DNA from: Gnetum montanum
Taxonomy: Eukaryota > Streptophyta > Gnetopsida > Gnetales > Gnetaceae
Direction: 5' to 3'
DNA: 64,000 bases
Assembly: GCA_015680685.1 (NCBI GenBank)
Contig: MNCI01026944.1
Coordinates: forward strand, 134,703 to 198,702
Part shown: piece by piece, positions 33,845 through 47,093 of the stretch
How positions within the stretch are numbered: the first letter of the stretch is position 1
Layout: the number at the start of each line of letters is the position of its first letter
Notes under the pieces: model-generated
Database searches by the model: none
Seen by the model: the letters and a program-made list of their open reading frames with translations, nothing else
Told to the model about the DNA's origin: nothing
Program-made: the position numbers and the translations under genes

Positions 33845-36800
33845 TTAAATGTAATATGGTTTTAGATAGGAATGATTTACTAGATTGGCCAACTCATTCC
33901 CATCCATGTCTGCCACCTTGAAAGATCCATTGGCATAGCACTTGGTGACTAAGAAAGATCCTTCCTAGTTGGCTAAGAACTTGTCTACATGCTCATGAAA
34001 AACCTTGAGGACTATTCTTCCTTCGTGATCTTTTATTGTTTTATGTCATGGAAATGCTATTATTTCTACCTCTCTTGGTATCACTCAATGTCAACAAGAA
34101 TTTGTACATGTTGCTCTTCCACCAAGTCCATGTCCATGGTATGCAACTCTATGTTCTATTCATTATTGATGAAGTTTGATAGGGCTACTTTTAGCAATGG
34201 AACCTATAATTCAAAAGGCAAAACAAGTTTAGAACCATAAACTAGGCTATATGGAATTACTCTAGTTGTAGTTCGAAAGGTGATTTGATAGGGCTAGAGT
34301 GCATGAACAAGTCGCTCATGACACTTGCATCTATTGTTGTTCAACATCTTTTTAGCAAGTTTACAATATATTTTTTGTTAGCTTTAGCTTTTCCATTGGC
34401 TTGAGGGTACTACAATGATGAAAATAAATGCTTAATTCCTAGGTCTTGACAAAGGGCTTTCATTTCTTGGCTACTAAACTATGGTCCATTATCCATATCT
34501 ATAGTCATAGGTGTGCCAAAATGTGCTACTATATTGTCCAATATAAATCTATAGACTTTCTAAGATGTTGTCTTTCTTAGAGGAATAGCTTCAACCCACT
34601 TTGTGAAGTATTTAGTTTAGCTATAATGAAGCTATGTCCTATAGAAGATTTAGGCATTATAGATCCAATAACATTCAACCCATAGTATTAAAATGACCAA
34701 GTTATTTGAGTAGTATGTAATTGAGTTGGTGACACATGTGTTAGGTTACTATGCTATTGATAGGTATCAAAATTTTTAACCTTTTGGAGAAAATCACTTT
34801 TCATATAGGGCCAGTAATAGCCTAGTCATATAATCGTAGCATCCATGGCTCTAGGTCTTATATGCCCTTCGTATACACCCTCATGAACTTGCTCAAGGAT
34901 AATGAAAGCTTTTGTTTTGCCTAAGAACACTAATAATATGCCATCATAGTACCATTAAAATAATGTGTTATTGCCTATGATAACATACTATTTTGATCTC
35001 TTATGTATGATGTCCTTTTGAGAAGTGGTCAGACCTTATGGAGATTCACCATGAATTAGTTAAAACTTTGTCATCATACCACTCCTTTTAAGGAGTGGTG
35101 TTGATAGAGGCTATAGAGTTACCTTTAGTGTACTATGTGATGAGAATAGCATAGTTCATAGTTAAGATAGGTAACTTACTAAATACATCAGGAATCACAG
35201 TTAGGACCAAGGATGCAATGGCATCAGCGACCATGTTCTTGGTTCAAGCTACATGTTGGATATTAACATCTATAAATTTTTGTATTGGTTTCTTTCCTAA
35301 GTTATAGTAAGGTTGAAAATTTTCTCTTTGCATGCATAAACCTTGGTTACTTGGTTAACTATAAGTTGTGAATCACCTTTAATCATCATTTGATTCCTAG
35401 ATCACAAGCTACCATAATTCCCCTAATCAATTCTTCATGCTCTACAATGTTGTTTCTACATGGGAATTCAAATGGTAAGCAAAGGGCTGGATTCCATTAA
35501 ACAAGAATGTTATGATGATAGCAAGATTCATCCCATCAATAGTTGAAGCTTCATCAAAATTCACAATTTCCTCATAGCCCTTAAGTACATCACTAATGAT
35601 GTTAACATGCTCATTAGGGAATTTAGGGTCTATGGTCACATGGTCTTATACTAGTGAAATAGTTAGCTATATAGTTATTGCTTCACCTTTTGTTAAGTCT
35701 TGGGAGATATAATGTAAGTTAAATTTTGTTATTATGACTTTTCAATAGGCTATATGGATACTCTCATAGATATTAGTCATGATGGCTCTAACCATGTTAT
35801 TCTTGTAAATGATGTTGAGTTGGCTCTTAAAGAACTATTGTCTTCATTTCTTCAATGAGAAGACCAGTGCTATGTAATACTTCTCCACTTTATTGTATCA
35901 AGTCTCATGGAAAATTAATGCATAGCTTAGATAGTATATAGGTAGATCCACTCCATCATCCCATTTATGATAGAGTAGAGAGGCAATAGATGTTTCTATG
36001 ATAGCAAGGTAGATGTAAAAAGGTTTATCCTTTTGTAGTGTATAGACCATGGCTAGTTGTACGAACTCTTGCTTAAAGTTTTCAAAGGCTTATTTGCATT
36101 GAGTCATCCAATCATAGAGAACTTCTTTCTTAAGAAAGTATTGCATAGGTTGTAACTTATTTATAAGCATTATGATGAACATGCAAATAAATTGCAATCT
36201 TCCTTGTAGTCCTCAAAGCTTCTTAATATTAGTTGGTGCTAGCAAGTTGGATACGGGCTTAACCTTATTAGGATGAACATGTATTCTTACCTTGAATACT
36301 GCAAAGCTCAATATCTTTCTAGTTCTAACACCAAAGACACACATCTTATAGTTAAGCCTAAGATCATACTTGAGGCATCATTTAAGCACAAGGTCAAGAT
36401 CATGTGCATGATTGTTGACCACTTTGAACTTAATGGCTATATCATCTACATAGTCATTGATCAAGCTTAGCATATAATCACTAAATATATACATCATCCC
36501 CTTTGTGAGGTGATTCTTGCATTCTTTAGGTCAAAGGGCATCATGAAGTAACAAAATGTACCCCAACAAGTTAGGAAGATCATGCAAAGTTGGTGTTTTA
36601 GGTTAATTCTAACTTGGTTGTATCCTGAGAACCCATCCATGAAGAATAATAGGGCATGTTTTTCTGTAGTATCAATAAGTTAGTTAATAATAGGAAAAGG
36701 AAAATCATCCATGATGGTTACCTTATTTAGATCTCATAAATTGATATAGATGTGTATACTCTAGTTTTTTATTAAGGACTACCACTATGTTGGACATCCA

Positions 36801-37330
36801 TTTTGCATAATCGACAGGTCAAATTAATCCACCTTGATATAGTTTTGTGATTTCATCATATATTGCTAGGGCTAAGTCTGGTTTAATCTTATGAACCTTT
36901 TGCTTATGTATTTTGATACTAGGATTGAGTACGATGTTATGTTGCACTAGTCATGTGTCAATATTGGGCATATCTTCATATGAACAAGCAAAGACCTTAA
37001 TATTATCTTAGATGACCTTGGTGATGTCTTGAGTCTATTGATATTATAGCAAGAAACTTAGTTTTAGTATTTTCTCCTCACCACTATGTGCCATGGTAGG
37101 AACCTCAACTAGATTATCTTTGGTGATGTCACTAGCCTCAAGATTAAGGATTTTGACTAGCTTTTTAGGCAATTCTAGAGGTTTCTCTATAGAGGCTATG
37201 TGGCCAACAATACTCTTAGGCTCAAGATCTAGGCAATGAAGATCAATGAATCACTCAACCTAAATGTGAGGTCTAATTATGCTCAAAGGCAACTAATTTT
37301 CTCTAAGGTGTCCATACTTCAATCCTACAT
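33845..37330 (-). pseudogene. pol: Tat-type Ty3/gypsy pol of element 2 (RT, RNase H, integrase)
   Basis: Copies RNA to DNA and integrates it. Minus-strand motifs in order: pre-RT FACSYEDMPNID (about 36985); RT with GGLI-stop-PVDYAKWMSNIVVV (about 36830), FFMDGFSGYNQ (about 36645), MPFDLKNARIT and the catalytic YVDD (36452-36441); RT end KKL-stop-GLQGRLQFICMF (about 36200) and LLYHKWDDGVDLPIYYLSYA (about 35960). RNase H region: LNLHYISQDLTKGEA and NFDEASTIDG (about 35720-35540). Integrase: HEGVYEGHI and GYYWPYMKSDF (about 34890-34790), YFTKWVEAIPLRKT (about 34620) and YSLVYGSKLVLPFE (about 34230). It ends VADMDGNELANLV then KPYYI-stop (TAA at 33847-33845). The wording is Tat-like. Stops and frameshifts throughout. 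Unusually, gag-pro is not adjacent: the antisense gene and about 3.6 kb of spacer intervene. Confidence 0.8.
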
Positions 37331-37369
37331 ATCAATCATAAGCACATTAAGTGATACTTGGGTAACAAA

Positions 37370-38230
37370 ATGAGTAAATAATGTAAAATAATCTATTAAT
37401 AATGTATGGATAAGGCAAAAAACATTACATCAATGCTTAATAAAGTTCTAAATGATTCCACTAAGGTTACAAGATATATGTAAAACAATTGGGATGAATT
37501 GAAGGTTAAATAAGGTCAAATGCAGCCAAATGATGATCACACTCCATCCAACAATGTTTTTTAACAGAAAAACATGGTCAAAAGAGGTCATATAATGGTA
37601 TTTAAGGTGGATAAGGTGCATCAAAGGATAAATATCATAAGATGAGGCTAAACAAGTTCCAAATGATAATCAACTATGGTCAAGTGATAACCAAGTAATG
37701 GTTGAATCCCATGAAATGATGTCAAATAAGGCAAAAATATGGTAAAAAAGAATCACAAAAGAGAAGGACAACTAAATACAATATAAAAAAGCTAATTAGT
37801 ATGAAATAAAGGCCAAATGACATGCAAATGATGATCCAATGGGATTGAATGAAGTCAAATGATGATTAGATGATGTTCAAACCCTATGAAATGACATAGA
37901 ACAAGGTTAATTAAAGTCACACTAAGGTGAAACAACATGGAATGACATCAAATCACATCAATTAAGGTCAAATGATGTCAAATGATAGAAAACTTTGATG
38001 GAATTGAGCTAAGTGATTCTTCAATGACAAAAAATGAAGTCAAATGACATCATAGGATCAAATAATGAAGGTTAACAATGCATAACAATGTCAAATCAAT
38101 CCANGTCAAATAATGAAGGTTAACAATGCATAACAATGTCAAATCAATCCAAAACATAGTGAAAGAAGGCCAAACCAATTAAGGTAGAAAACATATGGTA
38201 AAACATGATCAATATTGATTAATCAATATT
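37370..38230. repeat. Degenerate TCAAATGATG-rich tract
   Basis: Low-complexity sequence built from CAAATGATG, CAAATAAGG and GGTCAAAT words at irregular spacing. No coding seen. It contains the N-linked 46-bp duplication at 38058-38151. Confidence 0.55.
38058..38151 (+). other. Assembly join: 46-bp direct duplication around N38104
   Basis: Positions 38058-38103 and 38106-38151 are identical over 46 bp and separated by N plus one base. The join at 55350 has the same 46-bp length. Unmerged contig overlap is the simplest reading. Confidence 0.85.
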
Positions 38231-38339
38231 ATATTTTACTAGTTTTATGCCTTACTAGGTCATAGTGGCGGTCTACAAGGTTGATAGATGAGTTTGGGCA
38301 CATGGTAAGGTTATTTTAAGGTTGTTTGAAGCTAAAAAT

Positions 38340-40320
38340 GAAATCATCTCTTGTGACTATGTTGGACCTAGCTATGACTACACTAGTTAGTGTAGTTGGG
38401 ATAGGCCCTAGTGTAGTTAGTGTTAATAAATAACATTTTTGGTTTATCATGGTTAATTTTGAGTTATTGATGGTCCATATGGCTAGTGTAGTGGAATAGG
38501 TTGGAGACTAATGAACTTTGGCATCATTTTGACCTTGAAGAATCTACAAATGATACAAAAAACTAGTGACTATGCTAGGCTTACAGTAGCCATCATAGTC
38601 CTAGCATAGATATACAAAAATAGTATGTTTGTGGGGTTCCATAGTTGAAACTAGCATTCCATCAACTTCCTAGGATAGTGCAAAGTATTGGGAGGGTTGA
38701 ACTAGCCATTTGGGAACCAAAACAAGCTACTGCAACTAATTTTTGAATCCATCTCATAGTAGACTATGTCATTCAAAATAGTTGGGCCTTACCTCAGCAT
38801 ACATAGAGGAATCTTGATAGTCCCAAGGTTGAAATGAGGTAAAATTATAGCTAGATAAGGTTAAACAAGATTCTAGATTTTCAAGTTAGGTTTTGGACTC
38901 TCTGGAGTGTCATATAACTTGTCAAACTAACCTAGAATGATGACAAAGAAGGGATTATGTTGGTGAACATAATCTAGACCTGCTTCAACATAGTCTAAAA
39001 TGAATCTTAACTTTTGATGAAATTTTGTGATTGACTAACTAGTTTCTTGGCTCACTGGTATTTATGGCTAGGGTTTATACTTGAAATTATCATTTATGAT
39101 TTTTGTTTTGGTTTTTAATGGATCATACACCCTTGGAATACATTGGCCAACATAGTCCCAACATAGTCAAGGGATGTAGGATGAATTTTAATGATTTTGG
39201 ACTTGCTTCACGAGGTTTAGTGGTCTTTGAAGTCTTTAGTAGGATTTTGAGGTTGAGATGTTGAATTGAGAATTTGATTTGACATGTTTATGTCTTACTT
39301 TTTGATTTTTACAAAGTGACTACATTAGGACTACACTAGCCAGCATAGTCCTAGGCTTCTCCAATGTAGTTTGAAGGTTTAGGTGTGTGCCAATTGACTT
39401 TGGTACCACTATTTGACATTTTGAAGTCATCAAGATTCCTAGGAAGGTATGAAGGCAAAGAAGTGAGACTTTGAAGGTCATCTTTGGAATTTGGTATTCC
39501 ATCCCCAACCAACTACATTGGGACTACACTGGCCAACATTTTTAGGGTGATCCCTACCATAATTCTAATGTGGGAATGAAATGTGGCTTATTTTTTCTCC
39601 ACATTTTTCTATTACAAGTTGGCAAAAGGTTCTAAGGAATTATGAAGGCTAATATATGTTGATGTAAAGGTTTTTTATGGTTTATAGCCATCCAACTACA
39701 TTGGGACTATGCTGGCTAGTGTAGTATTGGCCATCCCCAACATATTGTAAAGATGGGAGTAGGATTTATTTTGCTTTGTCTTGGTTAATTTGAACATTAG
39801 GCTTACCAAAGACTTTGGAGTTCAAAGTGTGTCATTCTATCGGTTTCCTTGGATTTTTGTATTTATCTTCTATCTAACTACATTAGGACTATGTTGGCTA
39901 GCATAGTTTGACTACTCTCAACATAGTACTAGGGTTAGGATAGGAATGGACTTGTCTTTGATTAATTTTTTATCATTTGAAAGGCATTGGAGACACCAGG
40001 AGGATGTGATGATCAAGAAATGTTAGTTTGAAGGTCACTTAAGGTATTGAGTAGTTACATTTATCTCTACTATATTGGCACTACACTGGCCAATGTAGTT
40101 GGAATGTTCCTAGTGTAGTCCATGCAAGATAGATGATGTTTTCTACCTCTTGACTAGTCTTGTTAAGTTTTAGAGCTACTAGAGGCTTTGGCTAGGGTTT
40201 GGTATATGATGTGACCATTCCACAGTCGATTTGGAGTTTGGTTAGTGGTGGAGGACATCATCCCTCTTGAGACTATGCTAGTCAATGTAGTTACATAAAA
40301 TATCCAATTTTGATGTGATT
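38340..40320. repeat. Dispersed TTGGGACTATGCTGGCTAGTGTAGT repeats
   Basis: A unit of the form CTACATTGGGACTACACTGG then CCAACATAGTC recurs near 38360, 39140, 39315, 39510, 39695, 39880, 40070 and 40275, roughly every 190 bp in the later part. Related words (GACTATGCTAGCCATTGC) occur in the element 2 LTRs. It lies between pol and the antisense gene of element 2. No coding recognised. Confidence 0.6.
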
Positions 40321-40924
40321 TTTTTCTTTCCTTGGTGTACAATCACTTTTCAATTTCATAACCTACTTATCAATTTTTTTCATAATGTTTTTAGGTTCAA
40401 AAATGGCATGGATGGATGCCTAGGAGGTCTGTTTTGGTAGTGGTTAGAGTTTAGAATCTATTCCAAGACATCTAGAGGCTTAAACCCCAATGTAGTTACC
40501 ATGGAGAAGTCAAAATCCAAGTGTTAAAGATTTTTTATTGGCTTGTTATAGAGAAACCTAGTGAAGCCCACCTCAAGCTTAAATTACTAAACCAATTGCT
40601 TTCCTACTAACCTAGCATAGTCCTACCTTGTAATTATCTTCATGGAGTTATGTGGGACTTGTGTGAGTCTTTTGGAAAACTAGGGTCTTTGTCACTAATG
40701 CATAAGTGTGGGATTGATTTTCACATTACAATTTTTCATAAATCAAAATGCTCACATCACCTCTAATCTACAATGCATAGTATTAGATCTTTGATCCTAT
40801 TTTTGGCATCAAGTGCACCTATCCACAATGTATTCTAGCCATTCCACATTAAAGAGCAAGCATAGTTGTTAGAGGAGTTCCAAAAGCTTGAAGATTTTAG
40901 ATATTTTCATATTATTCATTCAAG

Positions 40925-43900
40925 ATGTCAAAGAGGAGAGCTTCAACAAGTAAGAATCCAGCCTTGTAGGAGGCTAATGCAGCTACAAGAGGACTCTCCA
41001 ATCTACTACTACCTTTTTTGGAAGAAGGATCTTCCACCATGACTACTAGGTACACAATCCTTAACCATTTCCTAGAAAATTATGTTAGAATCCTAGGAGT
41101 TTTTTCTTGTGTAGGGTTGTGTGTTGATTAAAATAAAATTTTATGAAATTCCTACATTAGATCTAGGACATTTTTATGGGGTTTTAGTATTGCTTTGGCT
41201 GTGGGATTGGTCTATGCCAAGTTATAAATTTTATTCTGGCCTTTTCTATGTGTTTTTTATGCTTTTCCCACCAAAATGAAATGTCACTTTTGTATTTTTT
41301 ATATCAAAATGATTAGGATTTTTAATTTTCTATGAAAATCAAGTTGTTTTCTACTATTTTTGGTCAAAGTATTTTTTGAACCACTAAATTTTGACTTACA
41401 GTTGATTTTTTATAAATATTTCTATAAGCCATTACATAGTGGGTTTTCATAGTTGTTGCTATTTTTTTCATATCACTTTCCCAATTTTTAAAGAAAAAAT
41501 GGTTAATTATTTATTTTAGCTTTTTGGTTTTTATTCTATTGTTTATTGGTTCAAATGGTTGTTGAACCATTGAATTCTCATCTAAGGTTAATTTTCTTGA
41601 AACCTTTTCATGGACTAACACAGTGAGATTTTTGGTTTTCATGTTTTGACCCCTATTGAAGAATTTTTTATGTGTACATAGTCATTAGACATAGAAAAAA
41701 AATTTAGTACTAAATTAACATTTTTATTCATGTGCAAACTACCTTGCATAGTTACAATTTTGATTATTAAAATTACAAACTTTTGTAGCTATATAAGCAA
41801 TGTCGGTGTGGTTCTTACATATTTTTTGTGGATATGTTTAAAGAATCTATATGTCATTTACATGTATTTTTTTCAATAGTCACTTGAATTTTCCAAAATT
41901 TTTAATGAGCCCCCTACAGTTTTTACTACAACTAATTTCACTCCTACCTAGGATTTCTAGTACAAATTTTGCAAAATTTAATTTGGACTATTGTTATTGT
42001 TGTAGTATGTACAAGCTTGTTTTCATGGATTCAATACTTTTACATAAAATATTTTATAATTTTTTATGCATATTTCATCATGGAATTACTATCGGTTGTT
42101 TGTTAAATACTTGGTTCTTTTTTATTTATTTTTTATGTGCAAACTAATCATAATTTTGGTTATCATCTTGTTTTGGTTTTAAGTGTTGAAAATTATAAAT
42201 TTTATTATTTTTATTAAGCAAGAAAATTAAAATTATGGTTGTCTAATAGTTCATTTTTTGGTTATGGTCATTTATGATTTTAACTGTTGTTGTTGTTATG
42301 TGTAGGATTTTCTTGAAATCAATCTTGGTGGTCATTGAGCTAGTGGGGCTCCTCTACTATATCTACATACTAGGGCCCAAGACCCCACCTACAAACATGG
42401 TCTTGAAGTATGACTTCCTATGGTTTCCACTGGGGGCCAAGGAATTCTTATCCTACCTACTCCAAAACTTTAGTGTGATGGTTTGATCACACTAGGCTTC
42501 AAAGAGAGTGTTCGTGATCATGGAGATCCTACTACCCCATTCTACATGTATGATCATCAAGTTTATTATTGATGATCCTAATACTCATGTTGAGGATTAG
42601 CAACATAACAACTAGTTCACTAGAGGAACCTATCATCTATCCAAGATTTGGAACATACCTAACTTCCTTCAATACAACACTAATAATACACTGCTAGTTG
42701 CTTACCATGTTAACACTCTATTTCAAAACTCCCTTGGCACTATGTACCATTTAGAGGGGTAAGTGTAAAGTTAAGTTGTTCTTGGTTTTACTTTGGATTT
42801 CCTTAGGCTACTTTTGCTTAATGGTTCTTTTTTTAACGATCTTTGTAGTTGAATTAGTTTAGTTATCTTTTTTTCATTGTTTCTTTGTAATTTTCTCATT
42901 TGTTGTATTTTCATATTTATTTTTTTATTTTTTTCAATGTTTAACATTACATGGAATCTCAAACATTCCATTGAGATTAACATACTACCCAACTTGTCCT
43001 TTCTTTTAGAGCATGTTCCATGAAAGTTGTATGAAAGTTTCACTAAATGTGCACTTTCATGTGATAAAATTTCATGGGAAACCCAACGTTTCAATGAGTT
43101 TTTATGGAAACAAGTTGTATTATTGGAAAGAAAAAACAAGAAGCAGGTTGAGATGAATAAAGATCTCAAAGATTACAAGGAATTTGTGGAGGCCCAAGTG
43201 AACAACTAAATTTCCTTGTGAACTAAGGAGATAAAATGGGTATAGTATTGGAATGCTATCCATGGCAAGGTTACCCTTGCTATAGAGGTTGCCAAGCAAA
43301 AACAACAAATGGACGTTTTAGTGTGTAAGGCAAGGGAGTGAAGAGATTATTGTGCTTGGGTCCTAGAATGTAGCCATGCACAAGATGACCATAAAAAGAA
43401 GTATAAGGTTGAACATGAAGCCTATCTCATGTAGGTGAAAGAGGAATCCACAGAAAAATGCAAGTTAGAGGTCTTCATGAAGAGGATTCAAGTAGATAAT
43501 GTCTTTAGACTATTTGAAGGATCTCTAACAGTGGCTAATTCCTCATCCCCTTAGGTTTCTACTACTTTTGGAAAGGTGACTACTAATAAATTGTCATGGG
43601 GGCCACATACATGGACCGAGATTGATAATAGCAACATCCTAACAAGCATTAATCTCAAGGAGGTGGATTGGGCTCATATGACTAAGGATCAAATCCTTCC
43701 TTGTTACGAGGTTGGGCTTTGGAGCCTTCTACTAGAGAATGTTGCATCAAAGCCCTTCCAGGTTTACTTATTTTATTTTGTTTTGGATGTTTTATTTTAG
43801 TTTAATTTAATTTAATTTTTTTTCATGTGTTGATTATTAATTAGACTTATGTTATTATGGTATAGGTATTAGGTGACACCTATGGTCCCAATAGTGATGA

Positions 43901-43940
43901 CATTGGAGATGCTTCTAAACCCCATCTAGTTGCACCGTAG
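40925..43940 (+). CDS. Antisense multi-exon gene, copy 2 (internally deleted; function unknown)
   Basis: Same gene as at 8785-13635 and 53059-58353, here on the plus strand because element 2 is reversed. e1 40925-41049 (MSKRRASTSKNPAL to EEGSSTMTTR; donor CTAG|GTACAC). e2 42306-42758 (acceptor GTGTAG; LGPKTPPTNMVLKYDFLWFP, YHLSKIWNIPNF, NTLFQNSLGTMYHLEG; donor GGG|GTAAGTG). e7 43010-43761 (acceptor TTCTTTTAG; KLYESFTKCALSC, DYKEFVEAQV, WNAIHGKVTLAIE, FRLFEGSLTVANSS, DWAHMTKDQILPCYEVGLW; donor CAG|GTTTAC). e8 43866-43940 (acceptor TATAG; VLGDTYGPNSDD to LVAP-stop). Exons 3-6 of copies 1 and 3 are missing between 42759 and 43009. A few stops remain. It ends 335 bp before the minisatellite that separates it from gag-pro. 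Confidence 0.7.
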
Positions 43941-44274
43941 CACCTTCAGTTGGATATGTCTTTGGTTATTTCATTTGTTGTTGATGTTGTTATAGCTAGA
44001 GTTAACCATGGATGTTTGAGAGACGATTTATTATTTTATGTATTGTTTAAAATTTTGTCATACTATGTGACAAATATTTAGACTATTATTATTCTTAAAT
44101 TTTAATTTGGTTTATATGTTTTGATGTTTAATGTTTCACTCATGTTATGCATTTTACATTTTTGTCCATGTTATAAGGCTATGTTGGTTAAATCTTCTAT
44201 TCATAATCTAATAAATAATAAAACTAACTAGGTAGCTAGAATGTAAACTATGTTGTAAATGGTAATAAGAGGGT

Positions 44275-44365
44275 TTTCCAATTTTAGGCCATGGAAGGAC
44301 CTACAATTTTCTAGTTTTAGCGCATGGAAAGCCCTATGGTTTTTTAGTTTTAGGATATGGTGGAT
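44275..44365. repeat. 30-bp repeat between gag-pro and antisense gene (element 2)
   Basis: About three units; on the minus strand CCATATCCTAAAACTA, CCATGCGCTAAAACTAG and CCATGGCCTAAAATTGG. Same family and same relative place as 8430-8620 in element 1. Confidence 0.65.
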
Positions 44366-44639
44366 CCTACAATTTGAATGAATAATTTTTATCAATTTTT
44401 TAAGTTTTAAAAGTTTTATTAGTTTTTAGGTTTTAAAGTTTTTAAGGTATTTTTATGCTTTGTGTTTTGAAATAGACAAGGCATAAAGGTAAATGGTAAT
44501 CATTTATAAAATTTAGGCTACATGTAAAGTAAAGTTAAAATAATGTAAAACAAAGTAAAGAAAAATGGTGCATCCAAATAATGTTTCATCTAGGCTAAGA
44601 AGGCTATAGAAAAAGAAGGCTACATGGTTATAGATGCAA

Positions 44640-47093
44640 GGGTAAGTGAATTGGTGGTATATACCAACTCTTCAAGTATTTCCTAATCTTTGATAGATTA
44701 GAAAATGTATATGGTCTACTTTGCACAATTCTATATTCTCTAATTTCTTTGCTAACCATGTTGAATGGAATCTTCTCCCATGGTGCATCCATGGGCCCAT
44801 CATTTTTGGTTTTGTCATTTTATGCTCTATCAAGCTTCTTGACTTTGTTGTTAATAGTAGGAGTTTCTTCATAAAACTCCACTTTGGGTCTTTGTTCTAT
44901 GTCAATGTTGTTGAAAACTAAAGGAACTCCACTATCACCATGAATGATTATCATACCTCCCTCATAAGGTAAGTGAATTTCTTGGTGGTTAGGTGAGGAA
45001 AGAGCTCATAATTAAGCAAGCTAAGGCCTCCCTAGGATGAGATTGAATACTAGTGTCTCTTCCACTACCAAGAAGTTGGTTGTTGTGGAGAATTTTTCCC
45101 CTACCACAAAATCTAAAGAAATGAAGCCTTTTACAACAACCAAAGATCCACTGAAGGATTTAAAGATGGAAGTTGAAGTATATTGCATATGGTTTGCTAG
45201 GGATAAATGTTCAATGATGGTATAACATATTATGTTAGTTGTCACTCCATCATCAATATGCACCCTATTTACCTTATATTTTCCTATACTTATGATTATG
45301 AAAAGGGGAGCCTTGGTTGTCTCGCCATCCTAGGGGTTGATCTTAACATTGCTATGGTAAAACACCAGTGTTGTCAACTTCATTTCTTCCTTTGGTGAAG
45401 GTGCTACTATAACCACATGGATGGACTCTTCACTATCAAGGATGTTCTTCCTAATAAGAATAGAGATTAGAATCCTCACTAATGCTTCACGGTGTGCAGC
45501 AAAAGTCATTATAAGGTCAAATAGGCTAAGGGAGGTGCTTTTTTGTTTTAGCAACTACTTGACCTATTCCATAGCATTTAGGTAGTCTTTGTCATTAGCT
45601 ATTTGCTTCTCATTTTTTTCTTAACATACTTCATGCATCCTAGGATGTGAATTTCATGCTTCAGTGATTGTGTTTTGATCTCTTTCCCCTTCCCTTGTGG
45701 CTTGGGATCATCCTATAGTTGGCTAGTTGAAGCAACCTGAGTGTTAGGACTCATTGGAACCAATGAGATGGGAGTGAGCTTTGGTAGCCCACCTTCTTCC
45801 ATGCCTTGGCCTACTTATTATCCTTGTTCTTAGGCTTTGGAATGGGTGTCTTACATTGTTTTCTTAGGGATTTCTTGTTGTTTCTGTTTGGTTGAGAAGA
45901 GGTTGTTGTGTTGGCTAGTATAAGAGGATGTTCTTCAATTGTAATGATAGTTTTGGCTTCAGCATAAGGGGGCACCTTGGTTAGAAAATACTCCTTGGAA
46001 GAGATAGGTAATGAAAAACTTACAATAAAAGGTACCCTTGAACTATTCAAAGTTGTATAACCCCTATCATTGGAAGGAGGTAACTAAATCACGAACGACT
46101 CCTACAAAGGTCTAGAATTGATGTTCACATTCAATGTAGCTATACTGTATGATTTGTTGTTGGTAATCAATGGATCCTTGTAGACCTACATGGATTTTGT
46201 TTGTAGCCTAATTAGGTTAAATGTATTAAGAACCAATTCATCCTTATCTATCATCTTCTATAGGTCATCCTTTAGTGCTACGCAAAAGTTGGTATCATGA
46301 CCTAGTAGCTGATGATAGTGGTAGATATGGTAAAGCTTGAAGTACTTAGGCACTAGTGGATCATCCTTGGTTTCCAAAGTGGGGCTCTTGGTGATTTCAC
46401 ATAGTCTATCACCCTCTTAATTGTATTCTCAATCATTTATTTATATTATATTCTCCTTCACTTTAATAACTAGTTAAGGAGTTCAAATGGTTTTAGAGGT
46501 AACCTAGTGTACTTAGACCATTCTTTTCATTCAAAAGTAGGCTTCATGTTGGTTTATGTAGAGATCCTAGATGTTGATGATTGATTATTCCTTTTGTAGG
46601 CCTTGGGTTAATTCATTTTAGATCCCTAGGCTATTTTATTTTCTTTGGCCACAGTGGCCATAGCTACATTATTTTACCTCCCCCTTTCCTTATCCTTTTG
46701 TGTATGTTGACTATTATACGTCACATAGACAAGGTCATGACTAGCCTCAATGGAATTCTCTATGTTCTTGATTTTCAAGAATGCTTGACTAACCATGAAT
46801 CTAAATAGTAAATTTTTGACTTAATGAAGTCATCAACTACCTTCTTGAAAATGGCAAGAAGTTGAGTCTTGGATATTGGCTTTGGAATCTCATTTAGAAG
46901 AGCATTCCATTATTGTATAAACCTTTATATGGACTCAAGAAATCCTTGCTTGACCTTCATTAGTTGGGCAAGAGTCATGTTGAGTTTCAAGTTATACTTG
47001 AATGGTTAACAAATTACGATATTAAGTCTTCTAGTAAGGATATAGATCCTCCTAATGATGTGTAGTACTAGTCCAAGGCTTTCCTAGTAAGGG
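44640..47093 (-). pseudogene. gag-pro: Gag-protease of element 2
   Basis: Minus-strand reading with frameshifts. The gag core begins near 47090 (LTRKALD-stop-YY, EDLIS-stop-FVNH, LAQLMKVKQ, LLNEIPKPISKTQLLAIF). The knuckle-like motif is at about 46345-46245 (YHIYHYHQLLGHD, FCVALKDDL). The pre-protease linker at 46050-45811 reads SSRVPFIVSFSLPISSKEYF, then Asn/Lys-rich. The retropepsin at 45263-45021 has MHIDDGVTTNIICYTIIEHL, SLVVVKGFISLDFVVGEKF and LILGRP; Tat elements often have DNG rather than D-T/S-G, so the DDG here is a variant. A conserved tail WEKIPFNM, REYRIVQ and LSKIRK ends near 44640. No RT follows; element 3 ends the same way. Confidence 0.75.
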
